Shown: positions 7,866 through 18,029, counted from the stretch's first letter. The stretch: DNA of 60,431 nucleotides from an uncultured Clostridium sp. (GCA_934755305.1 CAKVLD010000012.1:1-60431); one strand, 5' to 3'. Program-made: numbers and translations. Notes: generated by a model not told the origin, from the sequence alone.

Positions 7866-8900
7866 TTAATTATTTTGCTTTTCTATATAGCTTCTTCGTA
7901 GCTGTCCACAAGCTGCATTTATATCGCTTCCCATTTCTCTTCTAACAGTTACTTCTAATCCTAATTTCTTTAAGGTATCTTCAAAGATTGAAATAGTCTT
8001 TTCAGAGGATCTTTTAAAGGAATTTTCTTTTATTTCATTAACAGGTATTAAATTAACATGACATAATAATCCCTTTAATAAACCGCCTAGAGCTTTAGCA
8101 TCCTCTTCGCTATCATTAACATCCTTTACTAGTGAATACTCAAAAGTTATTCTTCTATTAGTTTTTTCTATATAATATCTACAAGCATCTAATATTTCCT
8201 TTATTGAATATTTATTAGCTATAGGCATTATAGCTCTTCTTTTTTCATCACTAAATGCATGTAGTGAAATTGCAAGAGTTATACTTAATTCTCTATCAGC
8301 TAAATCATAGATATTAGGTACAATACCACAAGTTGATAAAGTTATATGTCTTTGCCCTATATTTAATCCATATTCTGCATTAACAAGCTCTAAGAACTTT
8401 AGAACATTATCATAATTATCTAAAGGTTCTCCACTTCCCATTAATACTACATTTGAAATTCTTTCACCTATTAGATTTTGACCTACTAAGATTTGAGCTA
8501 AAATTTCTCCTGCTGTTAAATTTCTCACCCTACCATTTAAAGTTGAAGCACAAAACTTACATCCCATTCTACATCCTACTTGAGTAGAAATACAAATAGA
8601 ATTACCATGTTTATACTTCATAATTACACTCTCAATTAAATTTCCATCATTAAAAGCTAATAACATCTTTTTAGTTCCATCGATTTTTGATTCATATAAT
8701 TCTTCTACTTTAGGAACTCCTATATAAAAGTTATTATCTAATTTCTCTTTTAATGATTTAGGTAAGTTTTTCATATTACCAAAATTCCATACATCCTTGT
8801 ATATCCAAGAAAATACTTGTTTTGCCCTAAAAGCACTTTCACCATTTTCTTTCATCCAATTTTGTAATTCTTCTAGTGTATAGTCTAAAATATTTTTCAT
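7866..8900 (-). CDS. rlmN: Dual-specificity 23S rRNA/tRNA methyltransferase RlmN
   Basis: Seen: 344 residues. A radical-SAM cluster motif gives Cys110, Cys114 and Cys117, and a second catalytic cysteine lies at 331 in AACGQL. Known: methylates C2 of A2503 in 23S rRNA and A37 of some tRNAs. Both mechanistic cysteine sets are present, so it should be active. It lies 8 bases after rsmB in the same operon. Resistance enzyme Cfr is a relative, but the synteny and RlmN-type sequence favour the housekeeping enzyme. Confidence 0.95.
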   Translation of the reverse strand: MKNILDYTLEELQNWMKENGESAFRAKQVFSWIYKDVWNFGNMKNLPKSLKEKLDNNFYIGVPKVEELYESKIDGTKKMLLAFNDGNLIESVIMKYKHGNSICISTQVGCRMGCKFCASTLNGRVRNLTAGEILAQILVGQNLIGERISNVVLMGSGEPLDNYDNVLKFLELVNAEYGLNIGQRHITLSTCGIVPNIYDLADRELSITLAISLHAFSDEKRRAIMPIANKYSIKEILDACRYYIEKTNRRITFEYSLVKDVNDSEEDAKALGGLLKGLLCHVNLIPVNEIKENSFKRSSEKTISIFEDTLKKLGLEVTVRREMGSDINAACGQLRRSYIEKQNN

Positions 8901-8908
8901 AAATACTC

Positions 8909-10228
8909 CTAGTTCTTTTTGATTTTAGCAATAAAGAATCCATCCATATAATCATTTGGTAAAACTGTTAAAGTACCCATTTTATCATACTTTAAATTAT
9001 TGCCCTTACCAACAAATACTGGTTCTATTTCTGCATCCTTATATTTGTTTAAAAACCATTCTATATTTTCTTCGTTTTCTTCTTTATTTAATGTACAAGT
9101 AGAGTAAATCATAACTCCGCCCTTCTTTAAATATTCCCAAGCATTCTTCATTATGTCTCTTTGTACATTAACTATTTCCTTTAGTTCATTTCTCTTTTTA
9201 GTCCACTTAATTTCAGGTTTCTTTCTTATTATACCTAATCCTGAACATGGAACGTCTATAAGAACTCTATCTGCTAAACCTACTAAATCTGCATTAAGCT
9301 TTGTTGCATCTAATTCTCCTAATGTTACATTACTTAAACCTAATCTATCACAGTTTTCCTTTATTAATTCAAGCTTTTGAGCATGAATATCAAATCCTCT
9401 TACTTCACCTGTATTTTCTAATAATTCAGCAATATGAGTAGTTTTTCCTCCTGGTGCTGCACAAAGATCTAAAACTGTTTGACCTTCTTCTACATCTAAT
9501 AATGGTGCAACTAACATAGCACTTTCATCTTGAACTGTTATCTTTCCTTCTAAGAAAGCTTCATTCTTTTCAATAGCTCTTCCGCCCTTAATAGCTATAG
9601 CTTCTGGACATACAAATCCATCTTCCACATTGTATCCAGCTTCTTCTAAAGAATCGAATACATCTTCATAATTACCTTTTAAGTTATTAACTCTTACAGT
9701 AACCATTGGTGTACTATTTAATCCATGAAGTATTCTTAAACCTTCTTGCTCGCCATATTGTTTAAATAAAAGCTTAATCATCCATGGTTCAAAAGATAAT
9801 TCATAAGCTATTTCATCTATTTTGTTTCTAAAGTTAATTTCAAAGTTTCCTTCTTTTTTAACATAGTTTCTTAAGATACCATTAACTAACTTAGAATCCT
9901 TCTCTGAAATTTCTTTTGCTAATTCTACTGCTTCATTACATGCTGCATATGAAGGTATCTTATCTAGATATTGCATTTGATAAATTGCTATTCTTAATAT
10001 ATTTAAAATAGTTTTATCCATAACAGACATATCTCTAACAAAACTTCCTATAATCATATCTAAAGACTTAATTCTTCTTAAAGTACCATAAACAATTTCA
10101 GTAACTAAAGCCTTATCTTGATCTGATAAATCAGAAATATTTAGTTCATTTGAAAGAATTATATTTGAATATGCCCCTTCTCCTGTAATTCTATTTAATA
10201 CTTTAAGTGCAATATTTCTACTATTCAT
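8909..10228 (-). CDS. rsmB: 16S rRNA m5C967 methyltransferase
   Basis: Seen: 439 residues. A NusB-like RNA-binding domain covers the first 140 or so. The SAM-binding domain has LDLCAAPGGKTTHIAELL, the PCSGLG motif near 326 and the catalytic-Cys motif STCTLNKEEN near 380. Known: methylates C967 of 16S rRNA via a covalent cysteine intermediate. It lies between the zinc peptidase gene and rlmN with short spacers. Length is normal. Confidence 0.95.
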   Translation of the reverse strand: MNSRNIALKVLNRITGEGAYSNIILSNELNISDLSDQDKALVTEIVYGTLRRIKSLDMIIGSFVRDMSVMDKTILNILRIAIYQMQYLDKIPSYAACNEAVELAKEISEKDSKLVNGILRNYVKKEGNFEINFRNKIDEIAYELSFEPWMIKLLFKQYGEQEGLRILHGLNSTPMVTVRVNNLKGNYEDVFDSLEEAGYNVEDGFVCPEAIAIKGGRAIEKNEAFLEGKITVQDESAMLVAPLLDVEEGQTVLDLCAAPGGKTTHIAELLENTGEVRGFDIHAQKLELIKENCDRLGLSNVTLGELDATKLNADLVGLADRVLIDVPCSGLGIIRKKPEIKWTKKRNELKEIVNVQRDIMKNAWEYLKKGGVMIYSTCTLNKEENEENIEWFLNKYKDAEIEPVFVGKGNNLKYDKMGTLTVLPNDYMDGFFIAKIKKN

Positions 10229-10242
10229 AATTTTTACCTCAT

Positions 10243-10941
10243 TTACTCATTGTTATTTCTTCCACTTATAGCTAGCAATCTTATAAGTTGTGATACTGCC
10301 ATAATTGTTGCCGCTACATAAGTCATAGCTGCTGCATTTAATACTTTTTTAGCTCCCTTTATTTCTTCTCCATAGATTATACCTCTACTTTCCAGTATAT
10401 TCAAAGCTCTATTAGAGGCATCAAATTCTACTGGTAAAGTAACTATTTGAAAAAGAACTACAGCCGAAAACATTACTATTCCAAGTGTTACTAAAGGTTT
10501 TATAGAAAGTATAAGACCTGCTATAAATATAATCCAAGATAAATTAGAGCTTATATTTACAACTGGAAAAATAAAATTTCTAAAAGTTAACGGCGTATAA
10601 CTTTCTTTATGTTGAATAGCGTGCCCAACTTCATGAGCAGCTACACCTGCTGCAGCAATAGTGGATCCATTATATACTTCTGGCGATAATCTTAAAACTC
10701 TATTACTAGGATCATAATGATCTCCCAATTTAGTATTAACCATCTCTATAGGAATATCATATAATCCTGCTTCATTTAATATTTTTCTAGCAATTTGTTC
10801 TCCTGTGTATCCATTTATTGTTCTAACCCTGCTATATTTATTAAAGGCTGAATTCACTTTAGTTTGAGCCCAAAAACTAATAATTAGAGCTGGAACTAAT
10901 ATTAAATATGTAGGATCAAATCCATAATAATATCCGCGCAT
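10243..10941 (-). CDS. Membrane zinc metallopeptidase (YugP family)
   Basis: Seen: 232 residues. An N-terminal span starts near YLILVPALIISFW, the zinc-binding HEVGH is at 103-107, and further hydrophobic segments lie around 125-165 and 205-225. Known: these neutral zinc peptidases (PF04298, YugP) are common in Firmicutes and physiologically little studied. In Clostridium they often sit between rsmB and fmt, as here. The HExxH supports peptidase activity; substrates are unknown. Confidence 0.85.
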   Translation of the reverse strand: MRGYYYGFDPTYLILVPALIISFWAQTKVNSAFNKYSRVRTINGYTGEQIARKILNEAGLYDIPIEMVNTKLGDHYDPSNRVLRLSPEVYNGSTIAAAGVAAHEVGHAIQHKESYTPLTFRNFIFPVVNISSNLSWIIFIAGLILSIKPLVTLGIVMFSAVVLFQIVTLPVEFDASNRALNILESRGIIYGEEIKGAKKVLNAAAMTYVAATIMAVSQLIRLLAISGRNNNE

Positions 10942-10956
10942 TTTAAAACACCTCTT

Positions 10957-11883
10957 CTATCCTAAGATTACATTTTCATCTATTGTGTGTCCATTGATAT
11001 ATTGTTCTATTGTAAGTGGTTTTTTATTTGGAAATTGAACTTTAGTAATTAAAAGTACACTATCTTTACAAGCTATCTCTATTCCTTCCTTACTTACCTT
11101 AAGTATAGTACCTACCTCTTTATTATGATTCTTATCTAATACTTTTGATTCAAATACCTTCATTTTTTCATTCATATAATAAGTATACGCCATTGGCCAT
11201 GGATTTAAACCTCTTATTAAGTTATGAATATTTTCTGCAGTATCATTCCAATCAATAATAGCTATTTCTTTATTAAGCATTTTTGCATAAAAAGTTTCAT
11301 CTGATTGTTTTTCAGGTGTAATTGTACCATTTATCATACCTTCTATAGTATCCTTTAAAAGATCTGCTCCCCTAACCTTTAAGATATCATATAATTCACC
11401 TGCAGTCATATCTTCTGGAATTTCCACTTCATCTTTTAAAAGCATATCTCCAGTATCTAAACCAACATCCATTAACATAGTGGTATTACCAGATACCTTT
11501 TCTCCTTTTATAATAGCCCAGTTAATAGGTGCTGCTCCTCTATACATAGGTAATATAGAACCATGTAAGTTTATACATCCATACTTTGGAATATCTAAAA
11601 CTTCCTTAGTTAATATTTGACCAAAAGCTACTACTATTATAAAATCTGGATTCATATCTTTAAGCTCTTCAATCATTTCTCTTTCATCTTTAAGCTTAAC
11701 TGGTTGGTATACAGGTATATTATGTTCTACTGCTACTTCTTTTACATCAGAAAAAGCCAACTTTTTTCCTCTTCCTTTTGGTCTATCTGGTTGAGTAAAG
11801 ACAGCCTTTACTCCATAATTTTCTATAAGCATTTTTAATGAGGGAACCGCAAAATCTGGAGTTCCCATAAAAACTATATTCAT
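10957..11883 (-). CDS. fmt: Methionyl-tRNA formyltransferase
   Basis: Seen: 308 residues. It begins NIVFMGTPDFAVPSL and has the family signature HGSILPMYRGAAPINWAI near 108-125, with a C-terminal OB-like domain. Known: formylates initiator Met-tRNA using 10-formyl-THF. It follows def by 20 bases on the same strand, the classic deformylase-formyltransferase pair. Confidence 0.97.
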   Translation of the reverse strand: MNIVFMGTPDFAVPSLKMLIENYGVKAVFTQPDRPKGRGKKLAFSDVKEVAVEHNIPVYQPVKLKDEREMIEELKDMNPDFIIVVAFGQILTKEVLDIPKYGCINLHGSILPMYRGAAPINWAIIKGEKVSGNTTMLMDVGLDTGDMLLKDEVEIPEDMTAGELYDILKVRGADLLKDTIEGMINGTITPEKQSDETFYAKMLNKEIAIIDWNDTAENIHNLIRGLNPWPMAYTYYMNEKMKVFESKVLDKNHNKEVGTILKVSKEGIEIACKDSVLLITKVQFPNKKPLTIEQYINGHTIDENVILG

Positions 11884-11903
11884 CTTTCTTAAGTGCCTCC
11901 TAG

Positions 11904-12350
11904 TTATTTTTCTACATGATCTATAAATAATACTCCATTTAAATGATCATTTTCATGACAAATAGCTCTTGCTAAAAGTTCCTCTCCTTCAAGTATGAAT
12001 TCTTCTCCCTTTTCGTTAGTAGCTTTAACTTTAACATAGTTTGGTCTTCTAACTTCTTCAGAAACTCCTGGTACACTTAAACAGCCTTCTTCACCATTTT
12101 GTTCTCCACTTGTTTCTAATATTTCAGGATTTATAAATACTCTTGGACCTTCTCCATCATAAACATCTATAACAAATAGTCTCTTAAGTATTCCTACTTG
12201 AGGAGCTGCAATTCCTACTCCATCAGCATCATACATAGTTTCTGTCATATCTTTAATTAAAGTTAAAAGTCTCTTATCTATAGTTTCAACCTTTTTACAC
12301 TCTTTTCTTAAAATATCGTCTCCATTTATTCTTATATTTCTAATTGCCAT
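11904..12350 (-). CDS. def: Peptide deformylase
   Basis: Seen: 148 residues with all three motifs: GVGIAAPQVG (44-53), EGCLSVP with metal ligand Cys90, and HENDH at 132-136 (two His ligands and Glu133). Known: iron-dependent removal of the formyl group from nascent peptides. It is co-located with fmt and priA. Length is typical of clostridial type I/III enzymes. Confidence 0.97.
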   Translation of the reverse strand: MAIRNIRINGDDILRKECKKVETIDKRLLTLIKDMTETMYDADGVGIAAPQVGILKRLFVIDVYDGEGPRVFINPEILETSGEQNGEEGCLSVPGVSEEVRRPNYVKVKATNEKGEEFILEGEELLARAICHENDHLNGVLFIDHVEK

Positions 12351-12365
12351 AACGCCATTTTCCTC

Positions 12366-14573
12366 CTAAGCCATATTATTTGGATTAATATCCATACTAA
12401 CTCTTATATCATTATAAACACTCTTTGTTAATTCATAAAGAGTATCTTTAATAATTTTTCTAATTTCAACAGAAATTTTTCCTTTTAAAATTATCTGCCA
12501 CCTATAATTTTCCTTAATCTTTGTTATTATACAAGGAGTTGGACCTAAAATTTCGATGTTTTTCTTTTCTAATTCTAGTGTACACAGCTTTTCTGAAAGT
12601 ATATGCATAAACTTTTTAACTCTAATTTCATCTTTACTTTGCGCATTAATTAAAAGAATTTTACTAAAAGGAGGATAATTCATAATTTTTCTTACCCGTA
12701 TCTCTTCTTTATATAATTCTTCATAATTATTATTTACTGCATAATTTAAACTCGCATTTTCTGGTGAATAAGTTTGTATAATAACCTTACCTTTTTTATC
12801 TCCTCTTCCTGCTCTTCCTGCTACTTGAGTTATAATTTGATATGTTCTTTCGGAAGATCTATAATCAGGTATATTAAGAGAAATATCAGCTGCTAAAATA
12901 CCCACTAAAGTTACATTCTTAAAATCAAGTCCTTTAGACACCATTTGAGTACCTATCAAAATATCCCCTTCCCCATTTTTAAAAGCATTATATATTTGTT
13001 CATGAGAATCTTTTTTTCTAGTAGTATCTACATCCATTCTAAGAACTCTAGCCTTTGGAAATAACTTTTGCACTTCCTCTTGGACTCTCTCTGTACCTGC
13101 TCCAAAAAACTTAACATATTTACTACCACATTCCGGACACACCTTTTCTTCCTTTTTAGCTCTACCACAAAAATGACATACAAGATAACCATTTCTATGA
13201 TAAGTCATAGACACATCACATTCAGGACATTTAAATACATACCCACAACTTCTACAAGATACAAAAGTAGAAAATCCTCTTCTATTTAGAAATAATATAA
13301 CTTGTTCTCCTCTTTTTATAGTCTCTTCTATTTCCTCTTGTAGCTTTCTACTTAATAATGAAAGATTTCTGTTTTTAAGCTCCTCTCTCATATCTACTAT
13401 TTCAGTATCTGGAAGAGGTCTATTACTTACTCTATTCTTTATTTCTATTAACTCTAGTTTTCCTATCTCAGCATCATAGTAGCTCTCTATAGATGGTGTT
13501 GCTGATCCTAATATATATTTACAATTCTTTATTTCACTTAAAAATTTAGCCACTTCGCGTGTACTATATTTAGGATTATGATCAGACTTATAAGTATTTT
13601 CGTGTTCTTCATCTACTATAATTAGCCCTAAATCATGAATAGGTAGAAATATTGCGCTTCTAGCACCTACTACTAATGAAACTTCACCTCTTTTTATTCT
13701 AAACCACTCATCATATCTTTCTCCTGGTGACAGTCTACTATGAAATAAAGATACATTTCTACCAAACCGACCTTTGAATCTTTCTATCATCTGAGGAGTA
13801 AGAGCTATTTCAGGTACAAGCATAATAGCTGATTTGCCAGCCTTTAAAACTTCTGACACAAGATTCATATACACTTCTGTTTTTCCAGAACCTGTTACCC
13901 CTTTTAACAAAAATCCTTTTTTCTCTGAATTTATTATAGTATTAAAAGCTTCTAATTGTTCTTCGTTTAATATATTCTTTTCTTCTTCCTTATAAAATCT
14001 ATTATTATATCTATAAACAACCTTCTCTTGAGCCTCTAAAAAACCTTCTTCTATAAGTTTATTTATAATATATATAGAAAATCCATATTCCTTATGAAGT
14101 TCCGTTTTTGTAAATTCTCCATTATGCTCTAAAATAAATTCACTTAATTTTTTGTAGTTTTCTTTAACTTGAAACTTTTCACTTAAAGCTTTCACATAAC
14201 ATATAACTATTTTTTGTTTATTCTTAAGTCCTCTCATAAGACCTACAGGTATTATAGTTCTTATAGCATCAATATATTTACACGAATATTGTTCTCTTAA
14301 AAAATCTATTAACTTTAAATCATCTCTGCTTAATATAGGTTCTTCATCTACTATTTTAGATATTTTTTTTATTCTTTTTATATTTTCTATGCCTTCACAT
14401 TTTAAGCCTATAACAAAACCTTCAATCAGTCTATTTCCTTTTCCAAAGGACACCAAAACTCTATGTCCTACCTGTATCTTTTCATTATCTTCATCCTTAA
14501 CTTTATAAGTAAAAGGTCTATCAATTTCAATAGCATCACTATTTATTATTACTTCTGCATATAAATCTATCAT
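12366..14573 (-). CDS. priA: Primosomal replication-restart helicase PriA
   Basis: Seen: 735 residues. An N-terminal DNA-binding region is followed by Walker A (GVTGSGKTEVY), DEEH, GSATPS, an eight-cysteine zinc module (CRSCG, CPECD, CHFCG, CPECG) and the C-terminal helicase lobe with GTQMVSKG. ATG at 14,573 is preferred to a GTG at 14,585 because GGTGGAGG lies 5-6 bases before it. Known: reloads the replisome at stalled forks. It lies between coaBC and def as in Bacillus. Confidence 0.96.
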   Translation of the reverse strand: MIDLYAEVIINSDAIEIDRPFTYKVKDEDNEKIQVGHRVLVSFGKGNRLIEGFVIGLKCEGIENIKRIKKISKIVDEEPILSRDDLKLIDFLREQYSCKYIDAIRTIIPVGLMRGLKNKQKIVICYVKALSEKFQVKENYKKLSEFILEHNGEFTKTELHKEYGFSIYIINKLIEEGFLEAQEKVVYRYNNRFYKEEEKNILNEEQLEAFNTIINSEKKGFLLKGVTGSGKTEVYMNLVSEVLKAGKSAIMLVPEIALTPQMIERFKGRFGRNVSLFHSRLSPGERYDEWFRIKRGEVSLVVGARSAIFLPIHDLGLIIVDEEHENTYKSDHNPKYSTREVAKFLSEIKNCKYILGSATPSIESYYDAEIGKLELIEIKNRVSNRPLPDTEIVDMREELKNRNLSLLSRKLQEEIEETIKRGEQVILFLNRRGFSTFVSCRSCGYVFKCPECDVSMTYHRNGYLVCHFCGRAKKEEKVCPECGSKYVKFFGAGTERVQEEVQKLFPKARVLRMDVDTTRKKDSHEQIYNAFKNGEGDILIGTQMVSKGLDFKNVTLVGILAADISLNIPDYRSSERTYQIITQVAGRAGRGDKKGKVIIQTYSPENASLNYAVNNNYEELYKEEIRVRKIMNYPPFSKILLINAQSKDEIRVKKFMHILSEKLCTLELEKKNIEILGPTPCIITKIKENYRWQIILKGKISVEIRKIIKDTLYELTKSVYNDIRVSMDINPNNMA

Positions 14574-14621
14574 TGAAACCTCCACCTTTAAAAAATACTA
14601 TATAATGAGAAAAAGCGCAAA

Positions 14622-15812
14622 TTAGCGCTTTTTTCCTAGTATATCAAATAAATTTCTAGCTACTTCTCTCTTACTCATCTTATCTAAAGATACTATATCT
14701 CCTTCTTTAGAAATAATAGTAACTCTATTATCAGAAGATGCAAAACCTGTATCCTTAGAAGTAATATCATTAGCTACTATGTAATCAAGATTTTTTCTTT
14801 CTAATTTACCTTTTGCATTTTCCAAAACATTTTGACTTTCAGCTGCAAAACCTACCAATATTTGATCTTTCTTTTTTTGTCCTATTGTTTGAAGAATATC
14901 AGTATCTCTTACTAATTCTAACACTAAATTACCTTCACCTTTTTTTATCTTTTGTGTACTCACTTCTTTTGCTTTATAATCAGCTACAGCTGCAGCTTTT
15001 ATAACTATATCAGCATCCTCATAATTATCAAGAACTGCTTCTAACATCTCTGAATTAGTAGTAACATCAATTACTTCTATTCCATTAGGTTTATCAAGAG
15101 ATGTTTTTCCTGAAATAAGTACAACTTCAGCACCTCTATCCCTTGCCTCAATAGCTATTTCATATCCCATTTTTCCAGTAGATCTATTAGATATAAATCT
15201 TACTGGATCAAGATCCGCTCTAGTAGGTCCAGCAGTTACCACTACTTTCTTTCCTACTAAATCTTTTTTATCATATAACTCTGTTAAAACTCTTTCAACT
15301 ATTACTTCTGGTTTAGGTAATTTTCCTTTGCCAATATCTCCACAAGCAAGTCTACCACTATCAGGTTCTATAAATTCATAGCCTAAAGACTTTAATTTAG
15401 CTATATTTTCTTGAACTATAGGATTTTCATACATATTTGTATTCATAGCAGGTGCAAAAATAACCTTTGCTTTAGTAGCCATAATAGTAGTAGATAACAT
15501 ATCATCAGCAATACCATTTGCTACTTTACCTATTATATTTGCAGTGGCTGGTGCCACTAAAAAAACATCTGCTCTTTGAGCTAAACTAATATGTTGTATT
15601 TCCCAAGCCTTTGGTTCAGCAAACATATCTGTTACAACTAAATTTTGACTAATAGATTGGAAGGTTAAAGGAGCTACAAATTCAGTAGCACCTTTTGTCA
15701 TTATAACTCTTACATCAACATTTTTCTTCCTTAGTGCACTTACAACATCTAATGCTTTATATACAGCAATTCCACCAGTAACACCTAATACAACACATTT
15801 ATCTTTATTCAT
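14622..15812 (-). CDS. coaBC: Bifunctional PPC decarboxylase / PPC synthetase
   Basis: Seen: 396 residues. The N-terminal flavin decarboxylase half has PAMNTNMYENP and the active-site Cys in LACGDIGKGK. The C-terminal synthetase half has TAGPTRADLDPVRFISNRST, with a dimerisation KKG nearby. Known: two successive steps of coenzyme A synthesis from 4'-phosphopantothenate. The gene start overlaps the rpoZ stop by 8 bases. Confidence 0.96.
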   Translation of the reverse strand: MNKDKCVVLGVTGGIAVYKALDVVSALRKKNVDVRVIMTKGATEFVAPLTFQSISQNLVVTDMFAEPKAWEIQHISLAQRADVFLVAPATANIIGKVANGIADDMLSTTIMATKAKVIFAPAMNTNMYENPIVQENIAKLKSLGYEFIEPDSGRLACGDIGKGKLPKPEVIVERVLTELYDKKDLVGKKVVVTAGPTRADLDPVRFISNRSTGKMGYEIAIEARDRGAEVVLISGKTSLDKPNGIEVIDVTTNSEMLEAVLDNYEDADIVIKAAAVADYKAKEVSTQKIKKGEGNLVLELVRDTDILQTIGQKKKDQILVGFAAESQNVLENAKGKLERKNLDYIVANDITSKDTGFASSDNRVTIISKEGDIVSLDKMSKREVARNLFDILGKKR

Positions 15813-16032
15813 TGTCTTCTACGTTTTCTTCTGGTCTTTCAAAACCAACTAAACCTTCATTAACTTCATTTATAGCTATAGTTAAAGGTTTCTTAGAATC
15901 TATTTCTATTCTTTGAGCTGATCCATCTATAATTTGTCTAGCTCTCTTAGATGTTACTATTACTAGTGAATATCTATCCTCTACCTTTGTTAATAAATCT
16001 ACCACTGATGGATTAATCATTGTACTCTTCAT
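15805..16032 (-). CDS. rpoZ: RNA polymerase omega subunit
   Basis: Seen: 75 residues with SVVDLLTKVEDRYSLVIVTSKRARQI. Two ATGs are possible (16,032 and 16,020). AAGGAGGG sits about 8 bases before the first, so I chose 16,032; this makes the frame overlap the gmk end by 20 bases. Known: a small assembly and stability subunit of RNA polymerase. It is co-transcribed with gmk, matching a role in ppGpp/GTP physiology. Confidence 0.93.
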   Translation of the reverse strand: MKSTMINPSVVDLLTKVEDRYSLVIVTSKRARQIIDGSAQRIEIDSKKPLTIAINEVNEGLVGFERPEENVEDNE

Positions 16033-16651
16033 TTATCAAACCCTCCTTAGAATCTGGTAACACATTGTCTTTTATTCTGTCTACCCTACATGCCTCTGCT
16101 GCTAATATATGCTCAATCTTTTCAACTGCAGCATCAACTTCATCATTTATTACACCATAATTATATCTTGAAATATAATTTATCTCTTTATAAGCTGAAT
16201 TAAATCTTCTCATTAATGATTCTGGTGTTTCACTACCTCTATTTATAATTCTTTGTTTTAACTCTTCCATTGATGGTGGTAATATGAATATAAATACTCC
16301 ATCATCACCACAATTTTCTTTGACTTTAAGAGCTCCTTGAATGTCTATTTCTAATATTACATTTTTACCTGCATCTAACATTTCATTAACCTTAGATTTT
16401 GGAGTTCCATAGTAATTTCCATAAACTTCAGCCCACTCTAAAAAATCATCTTCCTCAACCTTTTGCTTAAATTCATCTTTAGTTAAGAAATAATAATTTA
16501 TACCGTGTACTTCTCCTGCTCTTGGCTCTCTAGTTGTTGCAGAAACTGAAAGATAAATATCTTTATGTTTTTCTAAAAGAGCCTTGCATATTGTTCCTTT
16601 TCCTGCTCCTGAAGGACCAGATATAACTATTAATATTCCTCTATTATTCAT
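16013..16651 (-). CDS. gmk: Guanylate kinase
   Basis: Seen: 212 residues with Walker A SGPSGAGKGT near 10-19 and the GMP-binding stretch SVSATTREPRAGEVHGINYYF. Known: converts GMP to GDP with ATP. Its ATG shares a base with the remA stop, and its 3' end contains the start of rpoZ. Length is slightly over the usual 205 because of the C-terminal tail. Confidence 0.97.
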   Translation of the reverse strand: MNNRGILIVISGPSGAGKGTICKALLEKHKDIYLSVSATTREPRAGEVHGINYYFLTKDEFKQKVEEDDFLEWAEVYGNYYGTPKSKVNEMLDAGKNVILEIDIQGALKVKENCGDDGVFIFILPPSMEELKQRIINRGSETPESLMRRFNSAYKEINYISRYNYGVINDEVDAAVEKIEHILAAEACRVDRIKDNVLPDSKEGLINEEYND

Positions 16652-16920
16652 TAATCATCAACCTCATCTACTACTTCATCTTTTGTTGATAATCTATGAG
16701 CTACTGTTTCTGGTTGAACTGCTGATAATATAACATGGTCAGAGTCTGTAACTATAACTGCTCTAGTTCTTCTTCCATAAGTAGCATCAATAAGCATACC
16801 TCTATCTCTTGCCTCTTGAATTATTCTTTTTATAGGTGCTGATTCAGGACTTACAATAGCAATTAATCTATTAGCTGAAATTATATTTCCAAAACCAATG
16901 TTTATTAGCTTAATACCCAT
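16651..16920 (-). CDS. remA: RemA/DUF370 DNA-binding regulator
   Basis: Seen: 89 residues with the DUF370 core IGFGNIISANRLIAIVSPES and DATYGRRTRAVIVTDSDHV. Known: RemA in Bacillus forms oligomeric rings that bind DNA and activates matrix and osmolyte genes. In clostridia it is conserved between yicC and gmk, as here. The targets in this organism are unknown. Confidence 0.9.
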   Translation of the reverse strand: MGIKLINIGFGNIISANRLIAIVSPESAPIKRIIQEARDRGMLIDATYGRRTRAVIVTDSDHVILSAVQPETVAHRLSTKDEVVDEVDD

Positions 16921-16946
16921 TTTCTTTCCTCCTATTCAATAAATGA

Positions 16947-17828
16947 TTACTCAATATTTTGAACTTGTTCTCTAATCTTTTCAAGTAAGTTCTTTATGTT
17001 AATGACTAAGTTTGTCATATCCATATCATTGCATTTAGAACCTATAGTATTTGTTTCTCTATTCATTTCTTGTACTATGAAATCTAACTTTCTACCTATT
17101 GGTTCATTAAGTTCTAAGGTTTTTCTCATTTGATTTAAATGACTATATAACCTTGTTACTTCTTCATCTACTGCTGCCTTATCTGCAAATATAGCTACTT
17201 CATTTGCTATTCTTTCTTCATCAATTGAAATATTACTTGTAAGTTCTTTAATTCTATCTTCAAGTCTTTTCTTATATTGTTTTGGGACTTGTTCTGCAAA
17301 TCCTTCAATTTCTTTTACATAAGATTCTATTTCAACTAATTTAACTAAAATATCTTCTTTTAATTTTTCACCTTCTGCAACTCTCATTGCAAGCATTTTT
17401 TCAAGAGTTACCTCTAATAAAGCTTTTATCTCTTCTAAAATCTCTTCTAGATTTTCCTCTTCTGCTTCAAGGGTTATTACATCTTGAAATTTTGCTAATT
17501 TAGAAACTGTAACATCATTTACTATTCCTAGTGAATCTGATAATTTTCTAAAACATTCGTAATACTCTTTTGCAAGTTCTAAGTTTACTTTAGGTTTAGC
17601 CTCTGATATACCATAACTTTTGTAGTTAATAAATACATCAACTTTACCTCTACTTAATTTCTTATTAATTATTTTTCTAATTTCTTCTTCTAAAGCAATC
17701 ATAAACTTTGGCAATCTTATGTTAATATCTAAATATCTATTATTAACACTTTTCATTTCTATTGAAAATAGATATTTTTTGCCTTCTTCCCCTTGCGCTC
17801 TTCCGAAGCTAGTCATACTTTTTACCAT
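16947..17828 (-). CDS. YicC/YloC family endoribonuclease
   Basis: Seen: 293 residues starting MVKSMTSFGRAQ, with a conserved YicC N-terminal domain, a charged helical middle and the DUF1732 C-terminus ending in a KNLLEKIREQVQNIE helix. Known: YicC-family proteins are RNA endonucleases acting on structured RNAs. It is the first gene of the large ylo operon, downstream of a strong promoter. The ATG follows a GGGAGG site. Confidence 0.9.
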   Translation of the reverse strand: MVKSMTSFGRAQGEEGKKYLFSIEMKSVNNRYLDINIRLPKFMIALEEEIRKIINKKLSRGKVDVFINYKSYGISEAKPKVNLELAKEYYECFRKLSDSLGIVNDVTVSKLAKFQDVITLEAEEENLEEILEEIKALLEVTLEKMLAMRVAEGEKLKEDILVKLVEIESYVKEIEGFAEQVPKQYKKRLEDRIKELTSNISIDEERIANEVAIFADKAAVDEEVTRLYSHLNQMRKTLELNEPIGRKLDFIVQEMNRETNTIGSKCNDMDMTNLVINIKNLLEKIREQVQNIE

Positions 17829-17860
17829 GTCCTACCTCCCTTTTCCCTTAAACAAGATTT

Positions 17861-17889
17861 ATAATAAATCATTTAAATTTTGTAGTCAA
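17861..17889 (-). promoter_or_regulatory. Strong SigA-type promoter of the ylo operon
   Basis: Minus-strand TTGACT (17884-17889) and TATTAT (17861-17866) lie exactly 17 bases apart, about 35 bases upstream of the yicC start. With short gaps downstream, it is the likely main promoter for yicC-remA-gmk-rpoZ-coaBC and beyond. Confidence 0.7.
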
Positions 17890-18006
17890 TAATTTGTTAA
17901 CAATTTGTTCATATTTATTTTTTATTATACTTATTCTTTAATTGATGTATCCAATATAAAAAAATTTTTATAATTTATAATACATAATAATATTCTTAAA
18001 ATAAAT

Positions 18007-18029
18007 AAAAAAGTGGCTTCGCCACGCTT
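18007..18029 (-). terminator. Intrinsic terminator upstream of yicC promoter
   Basis: GTGGC (18013-18017) and GCCAC (18021-18025) close a TTC loop with A/T flanks. The minus strand continues TTTTTTATTT. It insulates the ylo operon from upstream transcription. No gene ends close to it, so it may belong to the neighbouring repeat element. Confidence 0.75.
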